From Actinomadura citrea (GTDB lineage Bacteria; Actinomycetota; Actinomycetes; Streptosporangiales; Streptosporangiaceae): a DNA stretch of 64,000 nt. Below, piece after piece: positions 51,959-61,300 of the stretch. Each line of letters opens with the position of its first letter. Position 1 is the first letter of the stretch. The notes under the pieces are model-generated. The model was not told the origin of the DNA and ran no database searches. It worked only from the letters and a program-made list of their open reading frames with translations. The position numbers and the translations under genes were made by a program. The DNA is taken from positions 4,526,001-4,590,000 of the forward strand of contig NZ_JACCBT010000001.1 in the NCBI RefSeq assembly GCF_013409045.1, read 5' to 3'.

Positions 51959-52960
51959 ATGAGGACTGTCGCGGTCGCGGTCACCGACGGGATGCTGCAT
52001 TTCGAGCTGTCGGTGGCCTACGAGGTGTTCGGCAGCGCACCGGCCGACGTGACCGAGCCCTGGTACCGCCTCCTCGGCTGCGGACCGGGCACCGTACGGG
52101 CCGGCGGCTTCCGGCTGGAACCCGACCACGGCCTCGACCGGCTGCCGACCGCCGACACCGTGATCGTCCCGGGCTGGGCCGACGTCGACGTGGAACCGCC
52201 CGGCGACCTGGTCGACGCGGTGCGCGCGGCCCACCGGGCGGGTGCGCGCGTGGCCTCGCTCTGCACCGGCGCGTTCGTGCTGGCCGCCGCGGGCCTGCTG
52301 GACGGGCGCCGCGCGACCACGCACTGGGCGCACACCGGGGCGCTGGCCGCGCGCTATCCCCGGGTGCAGGTCGATCCGGACGTCCTCTACGTGGACAACG
52401 GCAGCGTGCTCACCTCGGCCGGCAAAGCCGCGGCGATGGATCTGTGCCTGCACCTGGTCCGTCTCGACCGCGGCTCGGCGGTCGCGAACGCGGTCGCGCG
52501 TCGCCTGGTCGTGCCGCCGCACCGGGCCGGCGGCCAGGCCCAGTTCGTCCCCTCCCCGGTGCCGGCACAGGAGAACCACCCACTCGCCGAGCTGTTCCCG
52601 TGGGCGATCGAACGGCTGGACCACCCGCTCACCGTGGAGGACCTGGCCCGCCGGGCCGCCATGAGCTCGCGCAACCTGGGCCGCCAGTTCAGATCGGTCA
52701 CCGGCACCACCCCGCTGCAGTGGCTGCTGACCCAGCGGATCCGCCGCGCCCAGGAGCTGCTGGAGACCACCGACGACAGCGTCGAGGCGATCGCGGCGGC
52801 CACCGGCATGGGCACCGGCACGACGCTGCGCCGCCACTTCAACCGCACGGTCGGCGTCCCGCCCGACAGCTACCGCCGAACCTTCCGCCGCTCACGCGCC
52901 GAGGGCGCCGCCGACGGGACCACGACCAGCGAACGGCAGGCCGCGACATCCCAGACGTAG
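51959..52960 (+). CDS. GlxA-family AraC regulator (DJ-1/PfpI + AraC HTH)
   Basis: 333 residues. Residues ~1-170 are a DJ-1/PfpI-type domain (VAVTDGMLHFELSVAYEVFG, ASLCTGAFVLAAAGLLDGRRATTHW with the nucleophile-elbow Cys near 98). Residues ~215-315 are two AraC HTHs (MSSRNLGRQFRSVTGTTPLQWLLTQRIRRAQELLETTDDSVEAIAAATGMGTGTTLRRHFNRTVGVPPDSYRRTF). ATG 51959 lies seven bases after TACAAT (51946-51951), so probably leaderless. Divergent from the saccharopine-dehydrogenase-like gene. Confidence 0.92.
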   Translation: MRTVAVAVTDGMLHFELSVAYEVFGSAPADVTEPWYRLLGCGPGTVRAGGFRLEPDHGLDRLPTADTVIVPGWADVDVEPPGDLVDAVRAAHRAGARVASLCTGAFVLAAAGLLDGRRATTHWAHTGALAARYPRVQVDPDVLYVDNGSVLTSAGKAAAMDLCLHLVRLDRGSAVANAVARRLVVPPHRAGGQAQFVPSPVPAQENHPLAELFPWAIERLDHPLTVEDLARRAAMSSRNLGRQFRSVTGTTPLQWLLTQRIRRAQELLETTDDSVEAIAAATGMGTGTTLRRHFNRTVGVPPDSYRRTFRRSRAEGAADGTTTSERQAATSQT

Positions 52961-53133
52961 CGACCCCCGTTCCAGGACGCCTCCCGGCGAATCCGCCCCG
53001 GCAGATCGTCGTGCTCCTGACGTAGCCGATCTGCCTGCCCGGTTCCAACGCGGTCCGCACCACGGCCGCGATCTCAATACGCCCCGGCATGTGCCGGGCC
53101 GATGGCACGTGCCGTTCAATCGAGGGAGAGTGC

Positions 53134-54675
53134 ATGGACGCCGATGTGATCATTGTGGGTGCCGGTCCGACCGGCCTGATGCTGGCCTGCGAGCTGCGGT
53201 TGACCGGTGCGCGGCCGCTGGTCCTGGAACGCCAGCCGCAACGCCGCGACACCCCGAAGGCCGGGGGCCTGGGCGGGCAGATCCTGGAGCTGCTGCGCTA
53301 CCGGGGGCTGCTGGACCGCCTCGAAGCGGCCTGCACCGCCCCTGTTCCGGCCCCCCGGTTCCCCTTCGGCGGGGTGCACCTGGACTTCACCCGCCTGCAG
53401 GATCCCCCGATGCACGCGCTGCCGCTGCCGCAGCAGCTGCTGGAGCGGGTGCTCGCCGAACGCGCCGGCGAACTCGGCACCGAGGTCCGGCTGGGGCACC
53501 AGGTGGTCGGGGTGAGCCAGGACGATGCCGCGGTGACCGCGGAGGTGCGCGGCCCGGACGGGACCTACCAGGTGAGCGCCCACTACCTGGTGGGGTGCGA
53601 CGGTGCGCGCAGCCGCGTCCGCGACCGGGCGGGGATCGGCTTCCCCGGCACGACCTATCCGGAGGTCAATCGGCTGGCCCAGGTCACCCTGCCCGACACG
53701 GTGACCGTGCTCGGCGACGGCGACCTCGACGTCCCCGGCTACGGCACGATCCGTGCGGGGTTCACCCAGACCGACCGCGGTCTGTTCGGTCTCGGCTCGT
53801 CTCCGGACTCCAAGGTCGTGTCGCTCTACACCACCGAGGACGAGGCCGTCGAGTACGACGACGACGTGCCGATGACCGTGGCCGAACTCCAGGGCAGCAT
53901 CCGCCGCGTGCTCGGCGCGGACGTGCCCGTGGGGGAGGCGCACCGGCTGTCGCGGTTCACCTTCAAGGCCCGGCAGGCCGAGCACTACCGTCTCGGGCGG
54001 GTTCTGCTGGCCGGGGACGCGGCGCACCTGTTCCCCGCCACCGGCGTGGCGATCAACGCCGGCATGCTGGACTCGGTCAACCTGGCCTGGAAACTGGCCG
54101 CCGCCGTCCACGGCTGGGCGCCGTCGGGCCTGCTGGACACCTACCACGGCGAACGCCACTTCGCCGGCGCCCGCACCATGCTGCACACCCAGGCCCAGGT
54201 GGCGCTGCGGCGCGGGCACGATCCCGCCGCCGAAGCGCTCCGGGAGGTCTTCCAGGAACTGCTCGCCGACGAGCAGCCGCTGCTCCGCATGGGAGCGCTT
54301 CTCTCCGGCGCCGACATCCGCTACCCGATGCCCGGTGCCGCCCACCATCCCCTGGCCGGCACCTTCGCTCCCGATCTCACCCTGCACACCGACCAGGGCA
54401 TCATCGGCGTCGCCGACCTCATGCGCTCCGCGCGGCCCGTCCTGCTCGACCTCGCCGACCGGCCGGACCTGCGCGAGGCGGCCCGGGACCGGCAGCACCG
54501 CGTCGACGTCCGCACCGCCAAGACCGATGAGCGCCCGGCCGACGTCCTGCTGATCCGCCCGGACGCCCGCATCGCCTGGGCCGCGGCCGTCGACGAACCG
54601 GCCGACACCGCCGCGCCCGCGCTGCGCCAAGCGCTCTCCGACTGGTTCGGCGCTCCTGACGCCGACGGTGTCTGA
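53134..54675 (+). CDS. Class A FAD-dependent aromatic monooxygenase (PgaE/RIFMO-like layout)
   Basis: 513 residues. GxGxxG FAD motif VIIVGAGPTGLMLACELRLTGARPLVLER, then the DG motif YLVGCDGARSRVRDRAGI and GD motif VLLAGDAAHLFPATGVAINAGMLDSVNLAWKLAA, plus a C-terminal thioredoxin-like domain (DVLLIRPDARIAWAA). Typical of polyketide hydroxylases and rifampicin monooxygenase (Rox). The GD motif reads GVAINAGMLDS instead of the usual GQGLNTGIQDA. GAGGGAGAG before ATG 53134. It lies 2.4 kb from the solitary rpoB; a link to rifamycins is speculative. Convergent with the next monooxygenase. Confidence 0.9.
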   Translation: MDADVIIVGAGPTGLMLACELRLTGARPLVLERQPQRRDTPKAGGLGGQILELLRYRGLLDRLEAACTAPVPAPRFPFGGVHLDFTRLQDPPMHALPLPQQLLERVLAERAGELGTEVRLGHQVVGVSQDDAAVTAEVRGPDGTYQVSAHYLVGCDGARSRVRDRAGIGFPGTTYPEVNRLAQVTLPDTVTVLGDGDLDVPGYGTIRAGFTQTDRGLFGLGSSPDSKVVSLYTTEDEAVEYDDDVPMTVAELQGSIRRVLGADVPVGEAHRLSRFTFKARQAEHYRLGRVLLAGDAAHLFPATGVAINAGMLDSVNLAWKLAAAVHGWAPSGLLDTYHGERHFAGARTMLHTQAQVALRRGHDPAAEALREVFQELLADEQPLLRMGALLSGADIRYPMPGAAHHPLAGTFAPDLTLHTDQGIIGVADLMRSARPVLLDLADRPDLREAARDRQHRVDVRTAKTDERPADVLLIRPDARIAWAAAVDEPADTAAPALRQALSDWFGAPDADGV

Positions 54676-54700
54676 GGGAGAGAGCAGCATCGCCCGTGGT

Positions 54701-55870
54701 TCACGTCTGGGACGGGACGAGGCGCTCGGTGTGCTGCCAGCCTTCGGTCACGTCGTGGGTGTACAACCACGAGGTGCCGCGTTCGTAGAAGAGTTTCATA
54801 GCCACGGGCATGACGAGGTTGCGGGCTCGGCGGGTGATGGGGCCCGCGGTCTTGGCGTCGCGGTTGGCGCTGGCTGATTTCACCATCTTGGCGACACGTG
54901 CCCGCCGCATCTGCTCGTAGACGGCCAGAGCGGCGGGGACGTCGTTCTCCTGGAGTGCCCGGGCCAGGACGATGGCGTCCTCGATCGCCATGGAAGCACC
55001 CTGCCCGGCGCCGACCGGGTGGCCGGAGTCGCCGACGAGCACGGTCCGGTCGGTGCGCCAGACCGGGATCTCGGGCAGCACGTGCATCAGGGTGGGGCGG
55101 TGCCATTCGGTGGCCGCCGCGAGCACGGCGGCGGGCATCCGTTCGCGCTGGTAGAGCCGTTTGAGCAGGTCCAGGTCGACCGAGGCCAGGTCGGGCTGCC
55201 GGGGGGAGGCGACCTGCGCGGCCCACCAGACCGCGCCGTCCGGCGCGGCGAGGTAGATGAAGGCACCGCCGCGGCCGAAGACCATGTTGAACACGCCGGG
55301 CTCCACGTCGACGCCGCGGGCGACCCCGGACGCCGAGTAGAGCCCCGCGTACCGGGGCTCCGGCGCGCCGGGGTCGAGGATCTGCCGGGTCGCCGACCAG
55401 ATTCCGTCCGCGCCCACCAGCAGGTCCGCCTCGGCGGTGAGGCCGCTGTCGAACTCCGCCCGGACCGTCGATCCCTCGGTGACCGCGCCCACCAGGCGCT
55501 GCCCGGTCACGAGCCGGGCCCCGGCCCGGACGGCCTCCGCGCGCAGCGCCTCCACCAGCCGGCCGCGCATCAGGGTGACGCTCATGAGGGAGTCGCCGGC
55601 CGGCCGCCCGCGCGGGGTGTCGCCCAGCAGCCTGCCCGTTTCGGCCCACAGCCGCTGCCGGGGGACGGTGAAACCCGCCTGCCGGACGGTCTCCAGGCAG
55701 CCGAGCGCGTCCAACCCCCGCAGCCCGTTGGCCGCCAGGCTCAGGAACGAACCGACCTGCCCCGCCGGGTCGGCATACGCCTCATACACCGTCACCTCGG
55801 CCCCGATACGCCGCAGCGCGACTGCGCCTGCCGCTCCGGCGACCCCGCCACCGATCACGATGACTCGCAC
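54701..55870 (-). CDS. FAD-dependent monooxygenase (class A, salicylate-hydroxylase-like)
   Basis: 389 residues. FAD motif [34 protein letters not shown] motif [18 protein letters not shown] motif [30 protein letters not shown]. No thioredoxin domain. GTG 55870 with AGGAGGAG. It starts 103 bases from the divergent TetR gene with a palindrome between, and is presumably repressed by it. Probably hydroxylates an aromatic or tetracycline-like compound. Confidence 0.92.
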   Translation of the reverse strand: MRVIVIGGGVAGAAGAVALRRIGAEVTVYEAYADPAGQVGSFLSLAANGLRGLDALGCLETVRQAGFTVPRQRLWAETGRLLGDTPRGRPAGDSLMSVTLMRGRLVEALRAEAVRAGARLVTGQRLVGAVTEGSTVRAEFDSGLTAEADLLVGADGIWSATRQILDPGAPEPRYAGLYSASGVARGVDVEPGVFNMVFGRGGAFIYLAAPDGAVWWAAQVASPRQPDLASVDLDLLKRLYQRERMPAAVLAAATEWHRPTLMHVLPEIPVWRTDRTVLVGDSGHPVGAGQGASMAIEDAIVLARALQENDVPAALAVYEQMRRARVAKMVKSASANRDAKTAGPITRRARNLVMPVAMKLFYERGTSWLYTHDVTEGWQHTERLVPSQT

Positions 55871-55889
55871 AGCTCCTCCTGAATCCAAG

Positions 55890-55913
55890 TTCACCGAATC
55901 ATTATTCGGCGAA
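55890..55913. promoter_or_regulatory. TetR operator TTCACCGAAT-N4-ATTCGGCGAA
   Basis: 10-base arms (one mismatch) around CATT; the inner CCGAAT/ATTCGG is perfect. Lies between the monooxygenase and TetR genes, 20 bases from the former's GTG. Confidence 0.72.
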
Positions 55914-55973
55914 TCGTGGCTCAGTATCTGGGATACTGCGTCTGCTGTCAACGGCGAGTCCGGGAGGAGCCTC

Positions 55974-56600
55974 GTGAGCGGCGTGCGGAAGGCGAAGGCG
56001 GCCGAGACCCGGGCCGCCCTCAAGGACGCCGCGCGTCGGGTGTTCATGGAGCGCGGCTACCTGAACACCAAGATCACGGACATCACGGCGGCGGCCGGCC
56101 GCGCCACCGGGTCGTTCTACGACCATTTCGCCGGCAAGGAGGAACTGCTCCAGGCCCTCATGGCCGATCTGGAGGAGCAGGCGGACGCGGAGGTCGCGGC
56201 CTCGGAGCACCCCCGCGACCACGACCTGTCCGACCGGGGCCAGCTGCGGTGGCACCTGGCGATCGCCTGGCGCGCCTACCGGGAGCACCTCCCGGTGATC
56301 GCCGCCCGGCTACAGTCGATCATGGCCGACGGTCCCGCGTCCGGACACGCCTGGACGGCCCTGGCCGCCGAGACCGGCACCTTCCGCGACCACCTCGAAT
56401 GGCTCCGCGAACAGGGCCACCCGCTCCCCGGAGATCCCGCGCTGGTGGCCGCCGCCATCGGCGCCATGCTCTCGATGTTCGGCTACTCCGTCCTCACCGC
56501 GGGCGACAACGCCCCGGACGTCACCGACGACGAGATCATCGACACCCTGACCGACCTGCTCCTCCACGGACTCGCCGGCCCCGGGGACCCCGGCCCCTGA
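55974..56600 (+). CDS. TetR-family transcriptional regulator
   Basis: 208 residues. [55 protein letters not shown]; the C-terminal domain is TetR_C_33-like ([35 protein letters not shown]). GTG 55974 with GGGAGGAG. Represses the divergent monooxygenase through the palindrome at 55890. Nothing recognisable lies in the 215 bases after it. Confidence 0.92.
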   Translation: MSGVRKAKAAETRAALKDAARRVFMERGYLNTKITDITAAAGRATGSFYDHFAGKEELLQALMADLEEQADAEVAASEHPRDHDLSDRGQLRWHLAIAWRAYREHLPVIAARLQSIMADGPASGHAWTALAAETGTFRDHLEWLREQGHPLPGDPALVAAAIGAMLSMFGYSVLTAGDNAPDVTDDEIIDTLTDLLLHGLAGPGDPGP

Positions 56601-56815
56601 GACTCCCGGGCCTCCGCGCTGCCGAGGCCCCGTCGGCCAGGGAACCTCCACGGGCCTCGCGTGCCCAGCCGGCGAGCCCGGCTCCCGTGAACGCCGCCGA
56701 CCGGCGACCGCCGTTGCAGCCGCGGCTCGCCCGCCGCCAGACGGAGGGGCGCCTGCAGTTGCGCGGCGTGGCCGAAAGGCACCTCCGCCGCGGACGGCGC
56801 CCTGCCCTCGACGTC

Positions 56816-57712
56816 TTACAGGCGTCCTCGACGCGTGCTCGGCGCAGCGCCATCGCCGGGGGAGAGGCCGAAGCGTCGGGCGAAGGCGGACATCTGCTCG
56901 CGCTGCTGCTCCAGATCGGGTGCGGTGGCACTGACGACGATGCGGGTCACACCGTGCCCGGCGAACTCCTCGACCCGTTCCTCGGACATGTCCATCGAAC
57001 CCCAGCGGGTGTACTCCAGGGCCGCCGGATCACGGTCCGCTTCGGTCGCGGCCGACCGAGCGAGTTCCAGTTGGGCGGCCCGCTGGTCCGGGGTCAGCGA
57101 GCCGCCGGGGAAGAAACCGTCCCCGTGGCGTCCGGCGCGGCGGGCGGCCGCCGGGCTGGAACCGCCGACATGGATCGGGAGGCCTGTGCCGCCGAAGGGC
57201 TTGGGGAAGCTGCACAGGTTCTCGAAGGAGAAGAACTCTCCGTCGAAGCCGACACCGTCGTCGTCCCCGGCCCACAGCAGCCGCAGCACCTGGATGGCCT
57301 CATCGGCGCGGCGGCCGCGGGTGCGGAAGTCGACCCCGACCGCCTGAGCCTCGCCGGGCAGCGCGCCGAGCCCCACGGTCAGCAGCCTCATCCGCCCTTT
57401 GGACAGCTGGTCGATCGTCGCCAGGCGCTTGGCGAGCGTCACCGGGTGGTGATACGGCAGCAGCAGGACGCCCGTGCCGAGGAGGATCCGCTCGGTTGCG
57501 GCCGCGACGAAGTTCAGGCAGTCCAGCGGGTCGCCGTAGGGCAGCGAGGGAGGCAGGTCCATCCCGCCCACCTGCGCGCCGGGGTAGAGAACGATGTGCT
57601 CGGGCACGTAGAGCGCCTCGAAACCGCACTCCTCGGCGTGCCGGGCGTAGGCGGTGATCCGGTCGGGATCCACGCCGAAGAAGGGCGTGCTGTAGCTGAT
57701 CGCGAATTTCAC
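56816..57712 (-). CDS. LLM-class F420-dependent oxidoreductase
   Basis: 298 residues, luciferase-like TIM barrel. MxFAISYSTPFFGVDPDRITAYARHAEECGFEALYVPEHI, AAATERILLGTGVLLLPYHHPVTLAKRLATIDQLSKGRMRL, and GGTGLPIHVGGSSPAAARRAGRHGDGFFPGG match the Rv2161c-like group, probably using F420. GTG 57712 (VKFAISY) or GTG 57730. Upstream lies a GTCAA repeat array. Substrate unknown. Confidence 0.92.
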   Translation of the reverse strand: MKFAISYSTPFFGVDPDRITAYARHAEECGFEALYVPEHIVLYPGAQVGGMDLPPSLPYGDPLDCLNFVAAATERILLGTGVLLLPYHHPVTLAKRLATIDQLSKGRMRLLTVGLGALPGEAQAVGVDFRTRGRRADEAIQVLRLLWAGDDDGVGFDGEFFSFENLCSFPKPFGGTGLPIHVGGSSPAAARRAGRHGDGFFPGGSLTPDQRAAQLELARSAATEADRDPAALEYTRWGSMDMSEERVEEFAGHGVTRIVVSATAPDLEQQREQMSAFARRFGLSPGDGAAPSTRRGRL

Positions 57713-57774
57713 GTCGTCCCCGTGTTCCACTGCGACCAGGGCGAGGTCCCTGATCTCGGTGTTGGACGGTAACC

Positions 57775-57798
57775 GTTGACGTCAATGTCAATGTCAAC
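57775..57798. repeat. GTTGAC + (GTCAAT)2 + GTCAAC array
   Basis: GTTGAC, GTCAAT, GTCAAT and GTCAAC follow one another without gaps, making an inverted repeat with outer arms GTTGAC/GTCAAC and three direct GTCAA units. It sits 62 bases upstream of the LLM gene start and reads as TTGACA-type -35 elements on its strand, so it is probably an operator-promoter for a regulator located elsewhere. Confidence 0.55.
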
Positions 57799-57814
57799 CC
57801 CGAGAAGGACGGAG

Positions 57815-59344
57815 CTACCGCGCGAGCAGGGGGAGCGCCGGGAAGGCGTGGTCCTGCCACAGCATCCGCGAAGTCTCTTCGGGATAGGCACCGGTCGTCG
57901 ACGGCTGGTCGAAAAGCCGCGCGAGGCGGTGCTGGGCGTCGTAGGCAGGCCAGCCCGGGTCGCCGTGAGCGGCGAACGCCCTCCACGCTCCGCGGAGCTG
58001 CGCCGACAACTCTTCCGCCGCCGGTGAGGGCGCGTCGCCGATCAGCATGGCAGGCCGTCCGCTGGTCAGGTTGCCGAAGACGAGCGGAACGTCCAGGCCG
58101 TGACAGGCGCCGAGGCCACCGCCGGCTCCCGGGGCGGACCAGGTCAGCTCGTACAGGTGGGCCTGGCCGCCGCCGGCGATCTGGGCGACGGCGAGGTGGA
58201 GGCTCGGCATGCGGAACAGCCAGTCCGCGTTGACCAGTTCGTAGAGTTCCTCATCGGTCGCGGCCGGGAACGCCTCGCGATACCGGCGTGCGCCGTCCGG
58301 GCCGGGGGCGAGCAGGTGAAGGGCGGTCTCGGTCTGCTCGTGCGTGACCTGGCCGAGCACGCCGTCGATCAGGCTGAACAACCGGTGCTCGTCACGGGTG
58401 TGGCCGACGAGGAGTGCGACGTCGCGGGCGGCGCCGGCGGCCAGTGCCCGCCACGGGGTGGCCGGCAGGACGTCACCGTCGACGACCGGCGCGAACGGGA
58501 TCGGCCGGTGCGTGATCTGCCCCCAGCGCTCCCGCCGTCCGGCCATCCCGGCGGAGACCGCGTCACCTGCGGCGGGCAGCCGGGCCGGGGCCACCGCCGA
58601 CATGTCGGACGCCGTGGGCCGTACGCCCAACTCGTCGGCGCAGGCGACGGCGATGTCGGCGGCCAGTTCGGGGGAGAAGAAGGTGCCCGGCACGCTCTGC
58701 GCCACCGCCCGGTGAAAGAGCCCGGCGGCGCGCGGCATGGCCAGCAGCGCGGCGACCGATCCGCCGCCCGCCGACTGCCCGAAGACCGTGACCTGGTCCG
58801 GGTCGCCGCCGAACACCCGGATGGTGTCCCGCACCCACTGCAAGGCCGCGACCTGGTCGAGCAGCCCCCGGTTGGCGGGGGCTCCGTCGATCTGCGCGAA
58901 GCCCTCGATGCCGAGGCGGTAGCCGAGGGACACGACCACGGTTCCGCTTCCGGCCAGGCGCCCGGCGTCGTACTCCGGGAGGCCGGCGTTGCCCATGACG
59001 TAACCGCCGCCGGGGATCCAGACCATCACCGGAAGCCCTGCCCTCGGATCCGGATCCGGCGTCCAGACGTTGACCGTCAGCCAATCGTCGCCGGCGGCGT
59101 CCTGGGACGCCCCGAGCATGCCGGACTGCGGGGGCGGCGGGCCGAACGCCACCGCCGGGCGCACGCCGTCCCAGCTGCGCACCGGTTGAGGGGCGGCGAA
59201 TCGGAGGGCGCCGACCGGCGGCTCGGCGAACGGGACGCCGCGGAAGACCGCGAGGCCCGCCTCCCGCCTGCCGCGTACAACGCCGGCCGCCGTGCGGACT
59301 TCCGGCTCGGACGCTGACAGCTTGCTGGACGCGGTGACAACCAC
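57815..59344 (-). CDS. Type-B carboxylesterase/lipase
   Basis: 509 residues. FRGVPFAEPPVGALRFAAP, DWLTVNVWTPD, PVMVWIPGGGYVMGNAG (oxyanion), nucleophile elbow TVFGQSAGGGSVAALLA, acid in GHTRDEHRLF, and His in GACHGLDVPLVFG. The COesterase family. Cytoplasmic (no signal). The first codons VVTASSKLSASEPEV precede the fold, GTG start. It lies upstream of the LLM gene on the same strand with the GTCAA array between. Confidence 0.92.
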   Translation of the reverse strand: MVVTASSKLSASEPEVRTAAGVVRGRREAGLAVFRGVPFAEPPVGALRFAAPQPVRSWDGVRPAVAFGPPPPQSGMLGASQDAAGDDWLTVNVWTPDPDPRAGLPVMVWIPGGGYVMGNAGLPEYDAGRLAGSGTVVVSLGYRLGIEGFAQIDGAPANRGLLDQVAALQWVRDTIRVFGGDPDQVTVFGQSAGGGSVAALLAMPRAAGLFHRAVAQSVPGTFFSPELAADIAVACADELGVRPTASDMSAVAPARLPAAGDAVSAGMAGRRERWGQITHRPIPFAPVVDGDVLPATPWRALAAGAARDVALLVGHTRDEHRLFSLIDGVLGQVTHEQTETALHLLAPGPDGARRYREAFPAATDEELYELVNADWLFRMPSLHLAVAQIAGGGQAHLYELTWSAPGAGGGLGACHGLDVPLVFGNLTSGRPAMLIGDAPSPAAEELSAQLRGAWRAFAAHGDPGWPAYDAQHRLARLFDQPSTTGAYPEETSRMLWQDHAFPALPLLAR

Positions 59345-59432
59345 TTCGCGGTTTCCTTCCCGTTCCCGTCCGGCAGAGCATCCCTGGGCACACCATCCGC
59401 AGGCAAACCTTTTACGAACGGTCTCAGGGTGT

Positions 59433-60365
59433 TCAGGCCAGCGCAGGTGACTGCGCGACGTTCACGGCGGTGGCCGTCTCACCTCCGGTCGGCGATCGAA
59501 CGAAGATCCCTGGGACGTGGGGCTTGGCGGGTGTTCCGCGGCCGGGCCATGCGATGTCGTCGACGGCGAGGAACGGCTCAGCGACCACGGTCGCGGGGGT
59601 CGCCCCGGTGAACTCCACGACGTCCCGATGCAGGTGGGACTGGTCGGCGTAGCCGGTGTCGGCCGCGACCTGGGCCGCGCCTTCACCCGCGACCAGGCGG
59701 TGGGCGGCATGGTCGAAGCGGACCAGCTTCACAGCGCGCTTGGGCGGCAGGCCGAGCTGCGACCGGAACCGGGACCACAGCCGCTTACGGCTCCACCCGA
59801 CCTCGGCAGCGAGTTCGTCGACCCGGGCCAGGCCACGGCTGCCGACGATCCGGTGCCAGGCCCAGGCCACCTCCGGGTCCACCGGCGGCCCCGCCTCATG
59901 CCTGCGGGCGAGCAGCGCGTCCGTCAACGCGAAGCGATCCTGCCACGACGCGACATCGCTCAGTTGCTCGCAGATCCGTGCCGTTTCCCGACCCCACAGG
60001 TCGCCCAGGGACGCGACGGCGCCGTCGAGGTCGGCGGGGGAGACGCCCAGAACCGCGCGTGCGATGACCGGGGACAGGCGCACCTGCACGCACTCGACGT
60101 TCTCTCCCCGTACGCGGACCGCTCCGCCGGACCCCAACCCGGGGCCGGCGACCATGCTTCCCCGCAGTTGCCGCCCGTCGGCAAAGTCAAGGACGGGTGA
60201 ACCGGCGCCGAACTCCAGGAGCAGCGTCACGGCCGGGTGCGGGACCATCTGGAGCGCGTCCAGGTCACGGACACCGAACCCTGCCATGGTGACACCGGCT
60301 ACACGGCTGGGCCGCCGTGGGCATGCGACATCCCACACAGCCGCGTCGTGCACGAATTTCTGCAC
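59433..60365 (-). CDS. AraC-family transcriptional regulator
   Basis: 310 residues. N-terminal sensor domain followed by an AraC HTH pair at residues ~165-260: RVDELAAEVGWSRKRLWSRFRSQLGLPPKRAVKLVRFDHAAHRLVAGEGAAQVAADTGYADQSHLHRDVVEFTGATPATVV. It carries a ~45-residue C-terminal extension. GTG 60365. Divergent from the hydrolase/monooxygenase operon 77 bases away, its probable target. Confidence 0.92.
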   Translation of the reverse strand: MQKFVHDAAVWDVACPRRPSRVAGVTMAGFGVRDLDALQMVPHPAVTLLLEFGAGSPVLDFADGRQLRGSMVAGPGLGSGGAVRVRGENVECVQVRLSPVIARAVLGVSPADLDGAVASLGDLWGRETARICEQLSDVASWQDRFALTDALLARRHEAGPPVDPEVAWAWHRIVGSRGLARVDELAAEVGWSRKRLWSRFRSQLGLPPKRAVKLVRFDHAAHRLVAGEGAAQVAADTGYADQSHLHRDVVEFTGATPATVVAEPFLAVDDIAWPGRGTPAKPHVPGIFVRSPTGGETATAVNVAQSPALA

Positions 60366-60442
60366 GGTCCAAAGCTACGCGAGCCGGCCGAGGGGAACAT
60401 TCGTCCAATCCTCCGGCACTTACCTGAGGAGACAGTGGGCGC

Positions 60443-61288
60443 ATGACTGTTTCTGACGGCGGCCCGTCCGTGAACGACGGCGCCGAGACCACCGAGTGTT
60501 CGACCCTGTCGCTGGACGACGGCGACATCTACGTGTGCCAGGACGGCCCCCGCGACGCCCCCGCACTCCTGCTCATCCATGGGACCGCCTCCTCGACCCG
60601 CTCATGGGCCCCGATGGTTCCGCTGCTGACCGGATCTCACCGCGTCATCCGGGTCGACCTGCTCGGGCACGGCCGGTCGGCCGAACCGGCCGACGGCAGC
60701 TACGCGCTCCCGGACCAGGCGCGTCGGGTCGGCGCCGCACTGGACCGGCTCGGCGCCGAGCACGCCGTGGTGGTCGGTCATTCCAGCGGCGGCGCGGCCG
60801 CCACCGCCCTCGCCGAACAGCGCCCCGACCTGGTGACCGCGCTCGCGCTCGTCAACACCGGACCCAGCCTGAACGCCTTCATCGCACCGGAGTCCGCGGC
60901 GCTCGACCCCTCTCAGTGGCCGCCGACCGACGAGCAGCTGCGCCGGTTCGCGAGCACTGGTTTCAGCCGCGCCGGCTACCAGATCCCGGAAGAGCTCCTG
61001 GGAGACGTGCGCAGTATGACCCACCACACGCTCGCCGCGACGACGCGGGCCACCCTCTCCTACCTGGACGAACAGGCACTGCCGGATCGGCTGACGGCAG
61101 TTGGCAAGCCGCTACTGGTGATCTTCGGCGAGGACGACCGCAGGTGGCGATCCTCATCCGCCGCCGACTACCGCGCCGTTCCGGGCGCGAAGGTCGAGTT
61201 GCTGCCCGGTCTCGGGCACTCGCCTCTCCTCGAGGACCCGCCGCGGACGGCGGCCTCCCTGCTGGCCTTCACCGCGACCCATGCCTGA
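60443..61288 (+). CDS. Alpha/beta hydrolase
   Basis: 281 residues. LLLIHGTASSTRSWAPMVPLL, VDLLGHGRSAEP, nucleophile elbow V-V-G-H-S-S-G-G, acid FGEDDRRW, and His LPGLGHSPLLEDPP. Standard alpha/beta fold with lid. ATG 60443, after TACCTGAGGAG. The FAD monooxygenase starts 12 bases after its stop, so the two form an operon that may open and hydrolyse an aromatic substrate. Confidence 0.93.
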   Translation: MTVSDGGPSVNDGAETTECSTLSLDDGDIYVCQDGPRDAPALLLIHGTASSTRSWAPMVPLLTGSHRVIRVDLLGHGRSAEPADGSYALPDQARRVGAALDRLGAEHAVVVGHSSGGAAATALAEQRPDLVTALALVNTGPSLNAFIAPESAALDPSQWPPTDEQLRRFASTGFSRAGYQIPEELLGDVRSMTHHTLAATTRATLSYLDEQALPDRLTAVGKPLLVIFGEDDRRWRSSSAADYRAVPGAKVELLPGLGHSPLLEDPPRTAASLLAFTATHA

Positions 61289-61300
61289 CCGGGGGACCGA

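Noticed and set aside
57775-57798. GTCAA repeat as a CRISPR or mini-satellite
   Set aside because: Only four 6-base units with no spacers; operator placement upstream of the LLM gene explains it better.
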